From: Flavobacteriaceae bacterium UBA2540
Lineage (GTDB): Bacteria > Bacteroidota > Bacteroidia > Flavobacteriales > Flavobacteriaceae
Length of the DNA stretch: 62,868 nt
Assembly (NCBI GenBank): GCA_002340765.1
Contig: DDMS01000021.1
Location: forward strand, 1 to 62,868
Direction: 5' to 3'
The position numbers and the translations under genes were made by a program. The notes under the pieces were generated by a model. It searched no databases. It worked only from the letters and a program-made list of their open reading frames with translations, and had not been told where the DNA came from. Positions within the stretch are counted from its first letter, which is position 1, and the number at the start of each line of letters is the position of its first letter. Positions 7,846 through 18,152 of this stretch are shown one piece after another.

Positions 7846-10800
7846 ATGAAAAAAATTACCAAATTTTTATTAGTTCCTGTGGCATTGTTACTTTCTTCTG
7901 TAATGATGTCTCAAGTAACAACTTCTAGTATGACTGGAAGAGTTACTGATGATCAGGGAGCAGTTATGGGAGCTACAGTGATTGCAACTCACCAACCTTC
8001 TGGAACGACTTATGGAACTACAACAAATGATGAAGGGCGATACAATTTGCCTGGAATGCGTGTTGGTGGACCCTACAAAGTAGAGGTTACTTTTATTGGT
8101 TATGGAAAAAACACAACCAATAATATTACTATTGGATTAGGTGCGCCTTATATCCATAATGTGATATTGACAGAAGAAAACGTATCCTTAGATAAAGTTG
8201 TTATTTCATCAAAAAGATCAAAATTCTCTGCTGAAAAAACGGGTGCAACAACTAATATTTCAAATCAAGAGTTGTCAATTATGCCAACGATTAATAGAAG
8301 TATTACGGATATTACTCGTATTTCGCCATATGCAAATGGAATGAATATTGCTGGTGGTGATGGGCGTTCTACAAACTTTACAATCGACGGTGCGAATTTC
8401 AACAATAATTTTGGATTAAGTTCTAGATTGCCTGGAGGTGGAAATCCGATTTCAATTGATGCTATTGAGGAGATTCAAGTAGTAATAGCTCCTTTTGATG
8501 TTCGTCAAACTAACTTCATTGGAGGAGGAATCAATGCAATTACAAAATCGGGGACAAACACTTTTAAAGGATCTGCGTATACCTTGTTTAATAACCAGGA
8601 TATGAGAGGAAATAGAATTGGAGATTCAGATTTTGGAGTTCGACCTGAGGAGTCAACCACAACTTATGGTGTTACTTTTGGTGGGCCAATTATCAAAAAT
8701 AAATTGTTCTTTTTTATCAATGCTGAATCAGTTGTGATGCCAGGACAAGTTGTTAACTGGAGACCTTCTACTAATGGAGTTGCTGATCTTGATATGCAAA
8801 TTTCAAGAACTAGTACTACTGATTTAGATAGAGTTAGAGATCATTTAATCTCTAATTATGGCTATGACCCAGGATCTTATTCAGATTATCCTGCTGATGA
8901 AACAAATAAAAAATTACTTGCGCGTATTGATTGGAACATCAATCCTGCAAATAAATTGAGTTTGAGATATAATTTTACAAAAAATCAAGGCTGGAATCCT
9001 ACAAACGGTAACTCAACAGATGCTGGTTTTAGAAACAGAACTATGAATCGTATTTCTCAATTTTCGATGGCTTTCTCAAATTCCATTTATTCAATGGACA
9101 ATACTGTAAATTCGATTTCTTTGGATTTAAACAGTAGAATTTCTGATAAGCTTTCTAATCAATTTTTAGCTACTTATTCAAAAATACAAGATGCACGTGG
9201 TTCTAATTCATCTCCATTCCCTTTTATTGATATCATGAATGGACTAGATTCCAGCGGGAATCAAATTACAGAGCCTTACATATCAGCAGGGTACGAATTG
9301 TTTACATGGAACAATGCCGTTAATAATAACACATTAACAGTTACTAATAACTTGACCTATTATTTAGACAATCATAAAATTACTGGAGGAGTTAGTTTTG
9401 AACACCAATTAGCCAATAACTCCTATATGAGAAATGGTACTGGTTATTATAGATATGCAAGTGTTGAAGATTTCTTAAATCAAGCTGCACCAAGAGATTT
9501 TGCCTTAACTTATGGGTATGATGGAGAATTAAATCCAACAGCTGAAGTAGCCTTCAATCAATTGGGTTTTTATATTCAAGACGATTGGGATGTAAATTCT
9601 AAATTTAAGTTATCTTATGGTATCCGTGCAGACTATTTAAGATATGAAGATAATATTTTAAGAAACAACGCGATTTTTGATCTTAGTTATGGTGGAAGAA
9701 ATATTGATACTGGAAAATGGCCAGAGGCAAATATCCTATTTTCTCCAAGAGTTGGATTTAGTTGGGACATCAAAGAAGATCAAAGCTTGAAACTACGAGG
9801 AGGAACAGGTATTTTTACAGGTAGATTACCATTAGTATTCTTTACAAACATGCCAACAAACTCAGGAATGGTTCAAGGAAGTGTTGCGGCAGTTACAAGA
9901 TACAATTCTGACGGTTCTATTCGTTCTGTTGATCCAAGATTAGCTGGGTTGGCAGGTCCAATAATTACGGATGTAAATGAGATGATCAGTAGATTAGGAG
10001 TTCCAAATACAATTACTCCTGAAGATGGCGTTTTACCAAGAAATATCAATGGAGTAGATCCTAATTTTAAAATGCCTCAAGTATGGAAAACCTCTTTAGC
10101 ACTTGATTATCAAGTTCCAGTTTCTTTTCCATTGTCTGTTTCTGTAGAAGGTATTTTTACACAAAACTTAAACGGCGTAATGCTTAAAAATTACAACATA
10201 AAAAGATTAACTTCATCTTGGGAAACTTTTTCAGGATCTGACAACAGATATATATACCCTTCAGCTGCAAATGTAGAATTTAATACTACTGATGCTTATG
10301 TATTAAGCAATACAAACCAAGGATGGGGTGCAATATCAAATGTAACTGTAAATGCAGAACCTATCAAAGATTTAAAATTGATGGCTGCCTTCACTTACAC
10401 AGACTCAAGAGAAATTTCGGGTATGCCAGGTAGTAATGCACAATCTGCGTATACAGGTCTATTTGGAGTTAATGGACCTCATTTACCAGAACTTCAATTA
10501 TCACAGTATGTTGTTCCTACAAAAGTAATTGGATCGGTTTCCTATAAAATTCCTTGGGGTTCTGGAAAATTACAATCAGCTTCGATCTTCAATTTATTTT
10601 ACTCAGGCTTTTCTCCTTTTGGAACTAGTTTTCATTATTCAAATGACATGAATGGTGATGGAATTGCTACTGATTTGATATATATTCCTAGTGCAAAAGG
10701 TGATATTCAATTTGTTACCTCTGCTGATGAAGATGCATTCTTTAACTTCCTAGAACAAGATAAATATTTAAAAGCTAATAGGGGTAAATATGCTGAAGCA

Positions 10801-11130
10801 AATGCAGCACGTGCTCCTTGGGTTCACAGTTTTGATTTGAGGTTTTTACAAGAGTTATATATAAATGCTGGGAAAACTAAAAACACGCTTCAATTTAGTT
10901 TCGACTTTATCAATTTTGGAAATTTACTAAACTCTAAATGGGGTGTAGTTAAAAATGATAATGTTTCTAACAATGGTAAAATTTTAAAGTACGAAGGTAA
11001 AGATGCAAATAATGTTCCTACTTTTTCTTTCGCAAAATCAAATGGAGAGTTTTTAACACAAACTTATGATTACAATTACAATTTTAATCAAACTTGGAGA
11101 TTGCAAGTAGGTGTGAAATATTCTTTCTAA
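7846..11130 (+). CDS. Oar-like TonB-dependent outer membrane receptor
   Basis: This is a 1094-residue outer membrane protein. A signal peptide (to about residue 23) is followed by a carboxypeptidase-regulatory-like beta-sandwich (about 28-110; GRVTDDQGAVMGATVIATH), a plug region (about 120-230; TNFTIDGANFNN) and a long beta-barrel ending in aromatic-rich LQVGVKYSF, with C-terminal Phe as usual for barrel proteins. The overall plan is that of Oar-type receptors; the substrate cannot be read from the sequence. No SusD-like partner is adjacent. The gene is transcribed alone, with a promoter-like sequence before it and a strong terminator at 11151. Confidence 0.9.
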   Translation: MKKITKFLLVPVALLLSSVMMSQVTTSSMTGRVTDDQGAVMGATVIATHQPSGTTYGTTTNDEGRYNLPGMRVGGPYKVEVTFIGYGKNTTNNITIGLGAPYIHNVILTEENVSLDKVVISSKRSKFSAEKTGATTNISNQELSIMPTINRSITDITRISPYANGMNIAGGDGRSTNFTIDGANFNNNFGLSSRLPGGGNPISIDAIEEIQVVIAPFDVRQTNFIGGGINAITKSGTNTFKGSAYTLFNNQDMRGNRIGDSDFGVRPEESTTTYGVTFGGPIIKNKLFFFINAESVVMPGQVVNWRPSTNGVADLDMQISRTSTTDLDRVRDHLISNYGYDPGSYSDYPADETNKKLLARIDWNINPANKLSLRYNFTKNQGWNPTNGNSTDAGFRNRTMNRISQFSMAFSNSIYSMDNTVNSISLDLNSRISDKLSNQFLATYSKIQDARGSNSSPFPFIDIMNGLDSSGNQITEPYISAGYELFTWNNAVNNNTLTVTNNLTYYLDNHKITGGVSFEHQLANNSYMRNGTGYYRYASVEDFLNQAAPRDFALTYGYDGELNPTAEVAFNQLGFYIQDDWDVNSKFKLSYGIRADYLRYEDNILRNNAIFDLSYGGRNIDTGKWPEANILFSPRVGFSWDIKEDQSLKLRGGTGIFTGRLPLVFFTNMPTNSGMVQGSVAAVTRYNSDGSIRSVDPRLAGLAGPIITDVNEMISRLGVPNTITPEDGVLPRNINGVDPNFKMPQVWKTSLALDYQVPVSFPLSVSVEGIFTQNLNGVMLKNYNIKRLTSSWETFSGSDNRYIYPSAANVEFNTTDAYVLSNTNQGWGAISNVTVNAEPIKDLKLMAAFTYTDSREISGMPGSNAQSAYTGLFGVNGPHLPELQLSQYVVPTKVIGSVSYKIPWGSGKLQSASIFNLFYSGFSPFGTSFHYSNDMNGDGIATDLIYIPSAKGDIQFVTSADEDAFFNFLEQDKYLKANRGKYAEANAARAPWVHSFDLRFLQELYINAGKTKNTLQFSFDFINFGNLLNSKWGVVKNDNVSNNGKILKYEGKDANNVPTFSFAKSNGEFLTQTYDYNYNFNQTWRLQVGVKYSF

Positions 11131-11150
11131 ATAGCTTATTAATTTTTAGT

Positions 11151-11179
11151 AAAACCACCTCAATTGAGGTGGTTTTTTT
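11151..11179 (+). terminator. Intrinsic terminator after the Oar-like receptor gene
   Basis: AAAACCACCTCAA and TTGAGGTGGTTTT form a perfect 13-bp palindromic stem at 11151-11176, followed by further T residues. It starts 20 bases after the receptor stop codon. Confidence 0.85.
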
Positions 11180-11225
11180 ATTTTTAAAATTAGTAACTTT
11201 ACCACTTTAAATTTTCAAATTTATT

Positions 11226-11651
11226 ATGAAAGACATACATTCTTATTGGGCTTATTTGGTATTAGCACTTTTAATTTTTGCTGTAATCAATGCTGTTATT
11301 GGCCTTACTCAAAAAAAACAATTTACAGATAAAGATTTACGAATTGGATTGTTTACGTTAATCGTTTCACATATTCAATTATTAATTGGTCTTGGATGGT
11401 ATTTTATGTCACCTTGGTATCAAGCATTAAAAGAAGATTCAGCTACAGTTATGGGTGATAAAGCCACAAGATTATTAGCAGTTGAACATCCAACAATGAT
11501 GATTTTAGCGTTGGTTTTTATCACAATAGGATGGTCTAAACACAAAAAGAAAACTACGGATGCTGCTAAATTTAAAACTTTTGTAATTTTTTATGGATTA
11601 GGATTGGTATTTATTTTGTCAAAAATTCCATGGACAAATTGGTTTAATTAA
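11226..11651 (+). CDS. Small four-helix inner membrane protein, unknown function
   Basis: I cannot name this 141-residue protein. Four hydrophobic helices are visible (about 8-28, 42-64, 91-107, 119-134), with conserved-looking His residues at SHIQLL near 48 and EHPTMM near 89 that could face each other in the membrane, as in small haem- or quinone-binding proteins; that is speculation. I recall similar flavobacterial proteins annotated only as membrane or cytochrome-b-like. The stop overlaps the start of plsC by one base (TAATG), so translation is probably coupled and the protein may be linked to lipid metabolism. Confidence 0.75.
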   Translation: MKDIHSYWAYLVLALLIFAVINAVIGLTQKKQFTDKDLRIGLFTLIVSHIQLLIGLGWYFMSPWYQALKEDSATVMGDKATRLLAVEHPTMMILALVFITIGWSKHKKKTTDAAKFKTFVIFYGLGLVFILSKIPWTNWFN

Positions 11652-12379
11652 TGAAGATTTTAAGTTACATTCTTTCTCCAATCTTTGCATTGGTTTTCTA
11701 TACATTACTAATTATTTTTCATCCAATTCAATGGCTTGGGTTAAAACTTTTTGGATATAAAGGGCATAAATTTGTAGTTGATTACATGAATTGGGTTTTA
11801 ATGAAATCGTTATTATTTCTTTTAATTCCTGTAAAAGTTGAAAATGAATACGATTTGCCAGAAGACACCACACTCATTTTTGTAGCTAATCATCAAGGAA
11901 TGTTTGATATTCCTCCAATCATTTGGAAGTTTAGAAAACACCATCCAAAGTTTGTTTCAAAAGTTGAATTAGGAAAAGGAATTCCAAGTATTTCTTTCAA
12001 TCTAAGACATGGAGGTGCAGCACTGATTAATAGAAAAGACAGCAAACAAGCGATTGCTGAACTCACTGCTTTTGCAAAAAAAATAAATACCAATAAATGG
12101 TCTGCAGTTATTTTTCCTGAAGGTACAAGAAGTAGAAACGGTCAACCAAAAGAATTCGCTGTAAATGGGTTAAAAGTGCTCACCAAATACAATAAAGAAG
12201 GATTTGTTGTACCTTTAACCATCAATAATTCCTGGAAAGTATTCAAATATGGTAAATTTCCTTTGGGAATTGGTAGTACAATTTCTATCAAAACGCACGA
12301 ACCTATCAAAATAGATTCTTTACCTTTTGAAGAATTATTCGCAAAAACAGAAACAATTATTACAAAATCAATTTTATAA
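11651..12379 (+). CDS. plsC: 1-Acyl-sn-glycerol-3-phosphate acyltransferase family protein
   Basis: It transfers an acyl chain to lysophosphatidate in membrane phospholipid synthesis. The 242-residue protein has an N-terminal membrane helix, then the acyltransferase block NHQGMFDIPP near residue 80 (the His-x4-Asp catalytic motif) and FPEGTRSRNG near 155 (phosphate-binding motif). Its start overlaps the preceding stop by one base, and the desaturase gene begins directly after its stop, giving a compact three-gene operon. It could also acylate another lyso-lipid, since the family is broad. Confidence 0.88.
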   Translation: MKILSYILSPIFALVFYTLLIIFHPIQWLGLKLFGYKGHKFVVDYMNWVLMKSLLFLLIPVKVENEYDLPEDTTLIFVANHQGMFDIPPIIWKFRKHHPKFVSKVELGKGIPSISFNLRHGGAALINRKDSKQAIAELTAFAKKINTNKWSAVIFPEGTRSRNGQPKEFAVNGLKVLTKYNKEGFVVPLTINNSWKVFKYGKFPLGIGSTISIKTHEPIKIDSLPFEELFAKTETIITKSIL

Positions 12380-13363
<984 letters not shown>

Positions 13364-13404
13364 TAATTTTTTAAACTTTTTCAACAATGTTTTCAAAACG
13401 CGCT

Positions 13405-13483
13405 CCTGCAAAGTTTTTAAAACCTTTTAGGTGTAATTTCTAATCTTAAATACTTACCAAGGTCAAAAAAAAGACCTTGCAGG
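13405..13483. repeat. Hairpin-rich intergenic element (CCTGCAA...CAAGGTC/GACCTTGCAGG)
   Basis: CCTGCAA at 13405-13411 can pair with TTGCAGG at 13477-13483, enclosing a second hairpin CAAGGTC (13458-13464) / GACCTTG (13473-13479) with an eight-A loop. It lies between the converging desaturase and amidase genes. A related hairpin with GACCT and AGGTTT blocks is at 32321-32354. I recall similar 'GCAGGTTT...AAACCTGC...AGGTC' elements scattered in flavobacterial genomes. Confidence 0.5.
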
Positions 13484-13508
13484 AAAATTTAAAAGAGTTT
13501 TTTATTGT

Positions 13509-14291
13509 TTATAAATCAATAGAAAATGAATCTTTATCTTTCAAAAATCCCAAATTTTCTCTTGTGTTTTCTTGGTCTTTTTTATTGATTTTTGAAACGA
13601 TAATTCCTTCTTCATTGTATTGCAAATCAGAAAGTTGCGTTCCTAAATAATCAATAATTAACGAATTTCCACAATATTGATACTGATTTTCATCAACACC
13701 AATTCTGTTCACACCAATTGTATAACTCATGTTTTCAATTGCTCGTGCTTTTAAGAGTGTATCCCAAGCTTTTATTCGTGCAATTGGCCAATTAGCCATG
13801 TAAATCAAAAGGTCATAGTTTTCGATATTTCTTGCCCAAACAGGGAAACGCAAATCATAGCAAATCAATCCGCAAATTTTCCAGCCTTGGTAATGAATAA
13901 TTGTCTTTTTCTTCCCAGAAACATACACTTTATCTTCGCCAGCAAGTGTAAAAGTATGTTTTTTATCATAGAAATCAATTTTACCTGAAGGATGCACGAA
14001 AACCAATCTGTTATAATAATTGCCATTTTCTTCAATTACCAAACTTCCTGTAATTGCGAAATTTTTTTCTGATGCGATTTTTTGCAGCCAAGAAACGGTT
14101 TTTCCATCTATTTTCTCTGCAACTTTTTCAGGATTCATGGTAAAACCTGTTGTAAACATTTCTGGCAAAACCAATAAATCAAGATTTTTGGGCAATGAAT
14201 TTATTTTTTCTTCAAAATAATTTCTATTCTCTGCTGGATTTTCCCAAATTAAATGCGATTGAATTCCTGCAATCATCAATTCATTTTTCAT
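13509..14291 (-). CDS. Omega-amidase / nitrilase-superfamily amidohydrolase (YafV-like)
   Basis: It probably hydrolyses omega-amides such as 2-oxoglutaramate or 2-oxosuccinamate, clearing by-products of glutamine transamination. The 260-residue protein has the nitrilase catalytic triad in order: Glu in LPEMFTTGF near 43, Lys in YDKKHTFT near 114, and Cys in GLICYDLRFP near 144. Length and motifs fit the YafV/Nit2 branch. The ATG at 14291 follows no strong promoter that I can see. A divergent AddB-like gene starts 80 bases away. Confidence 0.88.
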   Translation of the reverse strand: MKNELMIAGIQSHLIWENPAENRNYFEEKINSLPKNLDLLVLPEMFTTGFTMNPEKVAEKIDGKTVSWLQKIASEKNFAITGSLVIEENGNYYNRLVFVHPSGKIDFYDKKHTFTLAGEDKVYVSGKKKTIIHYQGWKICGLICYDLRFPVWARNIENYDLLIYMANWPIARIKAWDTLLKARAIENMSYTIGVNRIGVDENQYQYCGNSLIIDYLGTQLSDLQYNEEGIIVSKINKKDQENTRENLGFLKDKDSFSIDL

Positions 14292-14371
14292 AAAAATAAG
14301 CGTAAAATAATATGCGACTATAAAAGTAAGTTTTTGTAATTTAGAAATTCCAAATTAAATCAAAAAATTCC

Positions 14372-17107
14372 ATGCAATCTTTTATCTCTGATACCCTACA
14401 AGACATCATAAAAACATCAAAATCCTTTGAAAATAGTGTTTTTATTTTGCCTTCTCAAAGAGCGAAAATCTTCTTAAAGCAAGAATTAAAAGATACAATT
14501 GGCCTGGGGTTTTTGCCAGAAATTATAAATATTGAGCAATTTATCCATCAAATTTCTGAAATTCAAAAAGTTGATAGCATTCAATTGTTGTTTTCTTTTT
14601 ATGAAGTGTATGAAAAGATTGAAAAAAATCCGGATTCTTTTGATGTTTTCTCTTCTTGGGCTTTTACGGTTTTGCAAGATTTTAATGAAATTGACCAACA
14701 TTTGTTGGATAGTAAAGAAATCTTTACCTATATCAAAGACATTGAACGTTTGAAAAAATGGGCTGTAAATGGTACTTTTCAAGAAACAGATTTGATCAAA
14801 AATCATCATTCTTTTCTTGAAAAATTATACCAATATTATACGGCATTTTACCAATTTCTACTAAGTGAAAATGTTGGATATCAAGGAGTTTTATATAGAG
14901 AATCTTGCAATAAAATTCATAAATATTTAGAAAAAACTAAACATAAAAAATTCTTTTTTATTGGATTTAATGCGTTAAACAAAGCTGAAGAATTTCTTTT
15001 CCAAAAGGTATTGGAAAACGGCAATGCTGAGATTTATTGGGATATTGATACTGCATTTTTAAACTCCAATCATCAAGCTGGAAATTTCATCAGAAAATAT
15101 CAAACTTCGTGGAAATATTTTGAAAAACATCCTTTAAAAACCATAGGAAATACATTTTCATCAGAAAAAAATATCCAGATTATTGGCGCTGCAAAAAACA
15201 ATACGCAAGTAAAATATATTGCTGAGATTCTTGAAAACACTCCAAATTTTAACAAAACTGCGCTTGTTTTAGCTGATGAGAATTTGTTGCCAATTACCCT
15301 AAATTCATTACCAAAAAATATCAATGGCGTAAATATTACTATGGGATATCCTTTAAAAGATGTTCCTGCAACCAAGTTATTTTTTTTTGTTTTTCAGTTG
15401 TTTTTAACACAAGAAAAACTGCAAAAATCCTTGGTAAATCAGTTTTATTATAAAGATGTTATTCGTCTTTTGAAACATTCTTATGTGATAAAATTCATTC
15501 CGAATATTGATGTTTTTATTGCAACAATTTCTAAAGAAAATAGTTTGTTCATTTCTCAAAAAGACTTAGAATCTTCTTTGATTTTTCAATCAGATGAAGC
15601 TAAAAATAGAATCCTTGAGTTGTTTTCTCCATTTTTATCAATGAATATTTTTATTAAAAATATTTTAAGTTTAATTCTGCTACTGAAAGAAACTGCTGAT
15701 GCTTTAGAAAAAGAATATCTATTTCGCTTTTTCACCACTTTCACACAGTTAAATACCCTTCAAAAACGATTTTTATTTTTTAACGATTTAAAAACATTTT
15801 CGATTTTTTTCAAACAAATTATTGGCACAGAAACCATTTCTTTTCAAGGTGAACCCCTTCAAGGTTTGCAATTAATGGGCATGTTAGAAACGCGGGTTTT
15901 AGATTTTGAAACCATTATTTTGGCTTCTGCAAATGAAGGTGTTTTGCCTGCAAATAAACAGCAACATTCTTTTATTCCTTTTGACGTAAAAATCGCTTTT
16001 GGATTGCCTACTTATAAAGAAAAAGACGCCATTTTTTCGTATCATTTTTTTAGATTGATTCAAAGAGCAAAAAACATTTATATCTTGTACAATACTGAAC
16101 AAGACCATTTTGGGAGTGGAGAAAAAAGCAGATTTGTTACACAATTAGAATTGATGAAAACTGATATTATCAAGAAAATTGTGACACCAAAAATGCTTTC
16201 TCAGCAAATTACATTAAAAGAAATTTCCAAAAATCAAGCAATTTTAAACAAATTAGAATTGTTTGCGAAAAGTGGCATATCTCCTTCATCTTTAACAAGT
16301 TATTTACACAATCCTATTCAATTTTACAAACAAAAAATTTTAAAAATTACAGAATTTGATGATGTTGAAGAAACAATTGCGCACAATACTTTAGGAACAG
16401 TCGTTCATGAGACGTTAGATGAACTTTATAAACCCTTTATTGGAAAATATTTAGTAGAATCTAATATTATTGAAATGGAAAAAATAGCCAATGATTTGGT
16501 TATAAAGCATTTCAAAACACAATTCAAAAATGGAAATATTATTACAGGTAAAAACCGATTGATTTTTGAGGTTGCAAAACGATTTGTAAGTAATTTTTTA
16601 GTAAAAGAAAAGGATTTATTAAAAGACAATATTAATAAGTTAAAAATTATTGCTACTGAACAACAATTGGAAACTGAAATAAACATTGATGGATTTGATT
16701 TTCGATTCAAAATTCATGGAAATGTTGATAGAATTGACGAGCTAAATGGTGTTTTAAGAATTATTGATTATAAAACTGGAAAAGTAATAAAGCAAAATTT
16801 AAAAGCATCAAATTTTGACAATTTAAAAGAAGAAAAATACCACAAAGCTGTTCAAGTGTTGATGTATGCTTTTTTATTTTCACAAAACAACAATTATGAT
16901 TTTTCAAAACCATTGCATGCTGGAGTTTTTTCATTTAAAAACTTGAATGAAGGGTTTTTAGCTGTCAATTTTGCATCAGGAAGAAATACTGAAAACACTA
17001 TTTCTCAGGAAAAACTCGATGAATTTCTTGAAATCTTAAAAACCTATATCAATGAAATTTATAATCTTGACATAGCTTTTATAGAACCTGCAGATTTAAG
17101 ATATTAA
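14372..17107 (+). CDS. AddB-like PD-(D/E)XK nuclease / inactive helicase subunit
   Basis: It is a likely DNA-repair nuclease subunit related to AddB/RecC-type proteins that process double-strand ends. The 911-residue protein has a long helicase-like N-terminal part without an obvious Walker A. A C-terminal RecB-family nuclease domain follows: His in GTVVHETLDEL near 678, Asp in NVDRIDE near 787, and the IIDYKTGK core near 796-803. The cysteine cluster that binds 4Fe-4S in classic AddB is not visible. The usual UvrD-type AddA partner is not adjacent. Its stop codon abuts, base to base, the stop of the converging usp gene. Confidence 0.8.
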   Translation: MQSFISDTLQDIIKTSKSFENSVFILPSQRAKIFLKQELKDTIGLGFLPEIINIEQFIHQISEIQKVDSIQLLFSFYEVYEKIEKNPDSFDVFSSWAFTVLQDFNEIDQHLLDSKEIFTYIKDIERLKKWAVNGTFQETDLIKNHHSFLEKLYQYYTAFYQFLLSENVGYQGVLYRESCNKIHKYLEKTKHKKFFFIGFNALNKAEEFLFQKVLENGNAEIYWDIDTAFLNSNHQAGNFIRKYQTSWKYFEKHPLKTIGNTFSSEKNIQIIGAAKNNTQVKYIAEILENTPNFNKTALVLADENLLPITLNSLPKNINGVNITMGYPLKDVPATKLFFFVFQLFLTQEKLQKSLVNQFYYKDVIRLLKHSYVIKFIPNIDVFIATISKENSLFISQKDLESSLIFQSDEAKNRILELFSPFLSMNIFIKNILSLILLLKETADALEKEYLFRFFTTFTQLNTLQKRFLFFNDLKTFSIFFKQIIGTETISFQGEPLQGLQLMGMLETRVLDFETIILASANEGVLPANKQQHSFIPFDVKIAFGLPTYKEKDAIFSYHFFRLIQRAKNIYILYNTEQDHFGSGEKSRFVTQLELMKTDIIKKIVTPKMLSQQITLKEISKNQAILNKLELFAKSGISPSSLTSYLHNPIQFYKQKILKITEFDDVEETIAHNTLGTVVHETLDELYKPFIGKYLVESNIIEMEKIANDLVIKHFKTQFKNGNIITGKNRLIFEVAKRFVSNFLVKEKDLLKDNINKLKIIATEQQLETEINIDGFDFRFKIHGNVDRIDELNGVLRIIDYKTGKVIKQNLKASNFDNLKEEKYHKAVQVLMYAFLFSQNNNYDFSKPLHAGVFSFKNLNEGFLAVNFASGRNTENTISQEKLDEFLEILKTYINEIYNLDIAFIEPADLRY

Positions 17108-17899
17108 TTATTTGCCTTTTATAATTAATAAAGGAACATTTGTATAAAATTCCGATTTAAGAATGGTACTTTTTTCCCATAATTTCATAAAAAATCCTCT
17201 TTTACGTCTAAAAACGCACAACAAACCAGAATTAAAAGAATTAATATGCTCCAAAACTCCTTGAAAAGTGGTTGCATTTTCAGTAATTGTTAATGAACTT
17301 TTTAGCTTGTCAACAGCTTTGTCAAGTTGCATGTCTTCTTCAGTATAATTAGGAGTTTTCACCAACAATATATCAACTTTTGCCTTGAAATTTTCAACAA
17401 TAAATTGCAATGGTTTTAATGAGGCTCTTTTTTTAACAATTCCTGATTTAAAAGCCATTAAAATACTTTTTATTGGAACAAATTTATATCCATCAGGTAC
17501 AGTTAACATTGGTAATTCAGTTCTTTTTACAAGGCTACCAGCGGTTTTTCCTAAAAATATTTCTTGCCTGATTGAGTTGCTTTTTGCTCCTAAAATAATC
17601 AAATCAATTCCAATTTCTTCATCTATAGACAACACACTTTCAACAACATTTCCTTTGGCAGAAATCATTTTTATTTCTACATCTTTTGTGTCAACAGTGT
17701 TTAATAAAGTTTTGATATATAAATTTGTTTCACGCTCAATAATACTATCAATATTAATCATTGTTCCTGCTTTAGAAAAAGAGCTATAAGCTCTAAAAAC
17801 AAATATTTTTGCTTGAATTTCAGCAGCAAAATCAATAGCGAATTGTAAAGTATTTCGAGCACTTTCAGTGGATCCAATAGGTACTAAAATATGGTGCAT
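17108..17899 (-). CDS. Universal stress protein, tandem Usp domains
   Basis: This is a cytoplasmic stress-response protein of 263 residues with two Usp folds. The N-terminal domain opens with HHILVPIGSTESARNTLQFA and contains DLIILGAKSN followed by GKTAGSLVKRTELPML, which fits the G-2x-G-9x-G-S/T nucleotide-binding pattern. The C-terminal domain (from about 150) is degenerate. No partner gene is linked. A TAACTTTG -7 element (CAAAGTTA on the plus strand at 17916-17923) lies 17 bases before the start. The 253 bases between this gene and the kinase hold nothing else I recognise. Confidence 0.85.
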   Translation of the reverse strand: MHHILVPIGSTESARNTLQFAIDFAAEIQAKIFVFRAYSSFSKAGTMINIDSIIERETNLYIKTLLNTVDTKDVEIKMISAKGNVVESVLSIDEEIGIDLIILGAKSNSIRQEIFLGKTAGSLVKRTELPMLTVPDGYKFVPIKSILMAFKSGIVKKRASLKPLQFIVENFKAKVDILLVKTPNYTEEDMQLDKAVDKLKSSLTITENATTFQGVLEHINSFNSGLLCVFRRKRGFFMKLWEKSTILKSEFYTNVPLLIIKGK

Positions 17900-17915
17900 A
17901 GTCTTAATTTTTATA

Positions 17916-17923
17916 CAAAGTTA
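17916..17923 (-). promoter_or_regulatory. -7 element TAACTTTG before usp
   Basis: It is an exact match to TAnnTTTG on the minus strand, 17 bases before the usp ATG. No TTG at the expected spacing was found. Confidence 0.45.
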
Positions 17924-18152
17924 CTCATTTTTCTCAAAGGAATACTTTCAATATTATTTTCAGAATTATTTTTAGCCATTTTAAAATATATTTGACTTTT
18001 TTTAATTCTGATTTTGCTATTTGCTAAGGGTTTTAAATTGACTATCTTGTGACACTAAAATTTTTACTTATTTAGAAATAATTATTTCAATAAAATTTAA
18101 ATTCAAAACTCATATAAACATCTGTAAAACAATTATATAATTTATTAAATCA

